This document shows, piece after piece, positions 62,561 to 64,000 of a stretch of DNA of 64,000 nt; position 1 is the stretch's first letter, and every line of letters begins with the position of its first letter. The notes beneath the pieces are model-generated. The model was given only the letters and a program-made list of their open reading frames with translations, did no database searches and had not been told where the DNA came from. A program made the position numbers and the translations under genes. This stretch comes from Rhipicephalus microplus (taxonomy: Eukaryota; Arthropoda; Arachnida; Ixodida; Ixodidae): positions 9,764,001 through 9,828,000 of the forward strand of contig NC_134701.1 in the NCBI RefSeq assembly GCF_043290135.1. The letters are read 5' to 3'.

Positions 62561-63238
62561 GCTGTTAACCGAAAGGGTGTAGGTTCGAGCCCATCCGGTG
62601 GTGGTGCGGTGCTTTATTTTTCTTTGGGCTGATAGCTTTGAAGATATGTTCTGATGGTGGTGAGAGTGGAGCAGGACTCTCTCCGTGGCGAATAGACTAG
62701 CGCGATCGGCTGTTAACCGAGAGGTTGGAGGTACGAGCCCACCCGGTGGTGGTGCGGCGCTTTTCTTTCTTTGGGCTGATAGCTCTGAAGAAATGTTCTG
62801 ACGGTGGTGAGAGTGGAGCACGACTGTCTTCGTGGCGCATTTGGCTATGCGATCGGCTGTTAACTGAAACGTTGGAGGTTCGAGCCCTCCCCTGGAGTGG
62901 TGTGTTGTTTTTTTTTCTTTGGGCTTATAGCTTTGAAGATATGTTCTGATGGTGGTGAGAGTGAAGCACGACTGTCTCCGTGGCACAATTGGCTAGCGCG
63001 ATCGGCTGTTAACCGAAAGGTTGGAGGTACGAGCACACCCGGTGGTGGTGCGGCGCTTTTTTTTCTTTGGGCTGATAGCTTTGAAGAAATGTTCTGATGG
63101 TGGTGAGTGTGGAGCACGACTGTCTCCGTGGCGCAGTTGGTTAGCGCGATCGGCTGTTAACCGAAAGGTTGGAGGTGCGAGCCCACCCGGTGGTGGTGCG
63201 GCGCTTTTTTTTCTTTGGGCTGATAGCTCTGAAGATAT

Positions 63239-63384
63239 TGTTGCGGGTTCGCGGCTATGCAGCTATGCGGGCGGTGCGAAGAAGAAGACGACGACGTTTT
63301 TGGGCTGTTCGAAAATACACAACGGCTGCCATCTTGACTGCTGGAGTACTTTTCTTCTCTAAAGTAGTAAATACATTCGCAACA
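63239..63384 (+). mobile_element. 5' LTR of a Ty3/gypsy-like retrotransposon
   Basis: The satellite stops at GAAGATAT and a new sequence starts TGTTGCG (63239-63245) and ends CGCAACA (63378-63384), a perfect 7-bp terminal inverted repeat with the canonical TG...CA ends. That gives a short LTR of 146 bp. Its right end carries GTAAATACATT just before the terminus, a possible polyadenylation-type signal. It is followed at the expected distance by a primer-binding-site-like TGG and then by a gag reading frame in the same orientation. The 3' LTR and target duplication lie outside the window, so the ends are inferred from one LTR only. Confidence 0.78.
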
Positions 63385-63387
63385 TTT

Positions 63388-63405
63388 TGGTGGTGGCGCT
63401 GGGTA
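63388..63405 (+). other. Candidate primer-binding site
   Basis: Starting four bases after the LTR end, TGGTGGTGGCGCTGGG begins with TGG, the complement of the CCA end of tRNA. I could not match it convincingly to a particular tRNA 3' end. A second TGG in phase at 63394 (TGGCGCTGGG) is an alternative start. Confidence 0.4.
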
Positions 63406-63453
63406 CGACGCAAGACGGAACTTCGAAGCGGACGTGTTCTCGACTGCCCGACC

Positions 63454-64000
63454 ATGGCAACAGAAACCAATTCTGCCGCTCCTGTTTCAGCCGCGACTCC
63501 GGCGCAGCCTGTACAGCCGGTCGTATTGACGCAACCGCGCGACCCTGGCAACTTCTGCGGCACCGACCATGTTGACGTTGACGACTGGATTCCGAAGTTC
63601 GAGCGGTTTGCAGCAGTGTACCGGTGGGACCCTACGATGATGCTCGCCAACGTTGGCTTCTATCTCTGCGGAACAGCTGGCGCGTGGTTCGAGGCTCATG
63701 AAGCGGACATAACCAGCTGGGATACTTGCAAACAGAAGCTTCGTGACCTGTTTGGTAAGGCCGTCGGACGCCAGCGGGCCGCTTCTAAAGAACTCTCTGG
63801 TCGGGCACAAACTACGACCGAATCATATGTCACCTACATCCTTGACGTTCTCGCCCTTTGCCATCGTGCCGACCCCAACATGTCCGAGGAAGACAAAGTA
63901 AGCCATTTACTTAAAGGCATTGCAGATGATGCTTTTAACATACTGGTTTCCAAAGACTGTTCCACCATTGATGACATCATCAAAGAGTGCCGCCGATTCG
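63454..64000 (+). CDS. gag: Ty3/gypsy-type retrotransposon Gag, N-terminal part (cut by window end)
   Basis: An open frame from an ATG in a strong context (ACCATGG) runs to the window edge without a stop, 182 codons visible. It is the first ATG after the LTR. Residues 1-30 are rich in Pro, Ala, Thr and Gln. From about residue 34 the pattern fits a retrotransposon gag (capsid-like) domain: FCG at 34-36, DDWIPKFERF near 43-52, a hydrophobic segment ending AGAWFEAH (75-82), W89, then KLRDLFG (95-101), ESYVTYILDVLALCH (123-137) and a DKVSHLLKGI-like helix (147-156). Gag forms the particle that packages the element RNA. Protease, reverse transcriptase and integrase would lie downstream, outside the window. 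The frame also stays open upstream into the LTR, but no in-frame ATG was noticed there. Whether the element is intact cannot be judged. Confidence 0.85.
   Translation, partial: MATETNSAAPVSAATPAQPVQPVVLTQPRDPGNFCGTDHVDVDDWIPKFERFAAVYRWDPTMMLANVGFYLCGTAGAWFEAHEADITSWDTCKQKLRDLFGKAVGRQRAASKELSGRAQTTTESYVTYILDVLALCHRADPNMSEEDKVSHLLKGIADDAFNILVSKDCSTIDDIIKECRRF

Larger units (their letters stand above)
33799..63238 (+). repeat. tRNA-Asn-derived satellite array, right segment
   Basis: The array continues after the transposon fragment with the same unit and orientation, about 200 copies. The first unit resumes in the trailer just before its T-tract, exactly where the left segment was broken. The segment ends inside a spacer at the sequence GAAGATAT, where a retrotransposon LTR begins. 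Subfamilies here include a short-trailer type with CTCTTTTTGGACTG (for example around 34991 and 36760) and a spacer type with TTTGGACAGATATATTTG (for example around 34410). Higher-order blocks are more nearly identical here than in the left segment, suggesting more recent homogenisation. Whether the array resumes beyond the retrotransposon is not visible. Confidence 0.96.

Noticed and set aside
1..63200. Hundreds of open frames of 60-190 codons on both strands, with repeated peptides such as SAAPPPGGLVPPTFRLTADR
   Set aside because: They are translations of the satellite and antisense of a tRNA-like sequence. Overlapping frames are open on both strands, frame changes with T-tract length because 148 is not a multiple of three, and no codon-level constraint is visible.
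1..63238. Cluster of several hundred functional tRNA-Asn genes
   Set aside because: Most copies have a broken acceptor stem, an A-A mismatch in the T-stem and in the anticodon stem, many have lost T55, and several carry other anticodons.
1..63238. CRISPR-like or minisatellite array with unique spacers
   Set aside because: The spacers are not unique; they are as conserved as the rest of the unit, and the unit is far longer than a CRISPR repeat-spacer.
63388..63405. Primer-binding site for tRNA-Asn, which would link the element to the array
   Set aside because: The sequence after TGG does not match the complement of a tRNA-Asn 3' end or the trailer of the satellite unit beyond a GGTGGTGG run.
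63255..63810. Minus-strand frames of 107 and 131 codons over the retroelement
   Set aside because: They are antisense to the LTR and to the gag frame on the plus strand, which has a good start context and recognisable domain pattern.

Overview
The window is almost entirely one tandem repeat. A unit of about 148 bp runs head to tail, always in the + orientation, from base 1 to about 63238. It is interrupted once by a 412-bp transposon fragment (33387-33798) and ends in a Ty3/gypsy-type retrotransposon (63239 to the window edge). By length there are about 420-425 unit copies. No host protein gene is visible.

Each unit has two halves. The first 74 nt are a degenerate copy of a metazoan tRNA-Asn gene: D-arm, anticodon loop CTGTTAA with anticodon GTT, A-box-like and B-box-like internal promoter motifs, and a T-arm. 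A Pol III-type run of usually 7-10 T follows about 10 nt downstream. The second half is a spacer with no recognisable function. Most copies cannot fold as normal tRNAs: the acceptor stem is damaged, there is an A-A mismatch in the T-stem and another at the top of the anticodon stem, and in many copies the invariant T55 of the B box is changed. I therefore read the array as a tRNA-Asn-derived satellite, not a tRNA gene cluster.

The array has higher-order structure. Blocks of 12 to 33 units are repeated in tandem or at long range: 2815 bp at 2.8-7.9 kb and 28.1-33.4 kb, about 2.2-2.5 kb at 9-15 kb, 1769 bp at 33.8-37.05 kb, and 4872 bp at 37.8-47.6 kb. The last 15 kb is a mosaic of copies of the 31-43 kb region. 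Chimeric units mark exchange points, and changes in offset equal whole numbers of units, as expected from unequal crossing over or gene conversion.

The organism is probably a tick (Ixodida, likely a hard tick). The 412-bp insert looks like the 3' end of a Penelope-like element of the GIY-YIG type common in tick genomes, and the terminal retroelement has a gag of a kind I associate with tick Ty3/gypsy elements. These are family resemblances from memory, not search results. The Penelope-like fragment has an 11-bp target duplication, and an empty copy of its site lies at 51527-51537, so the insertion postdates the duplication of that block.
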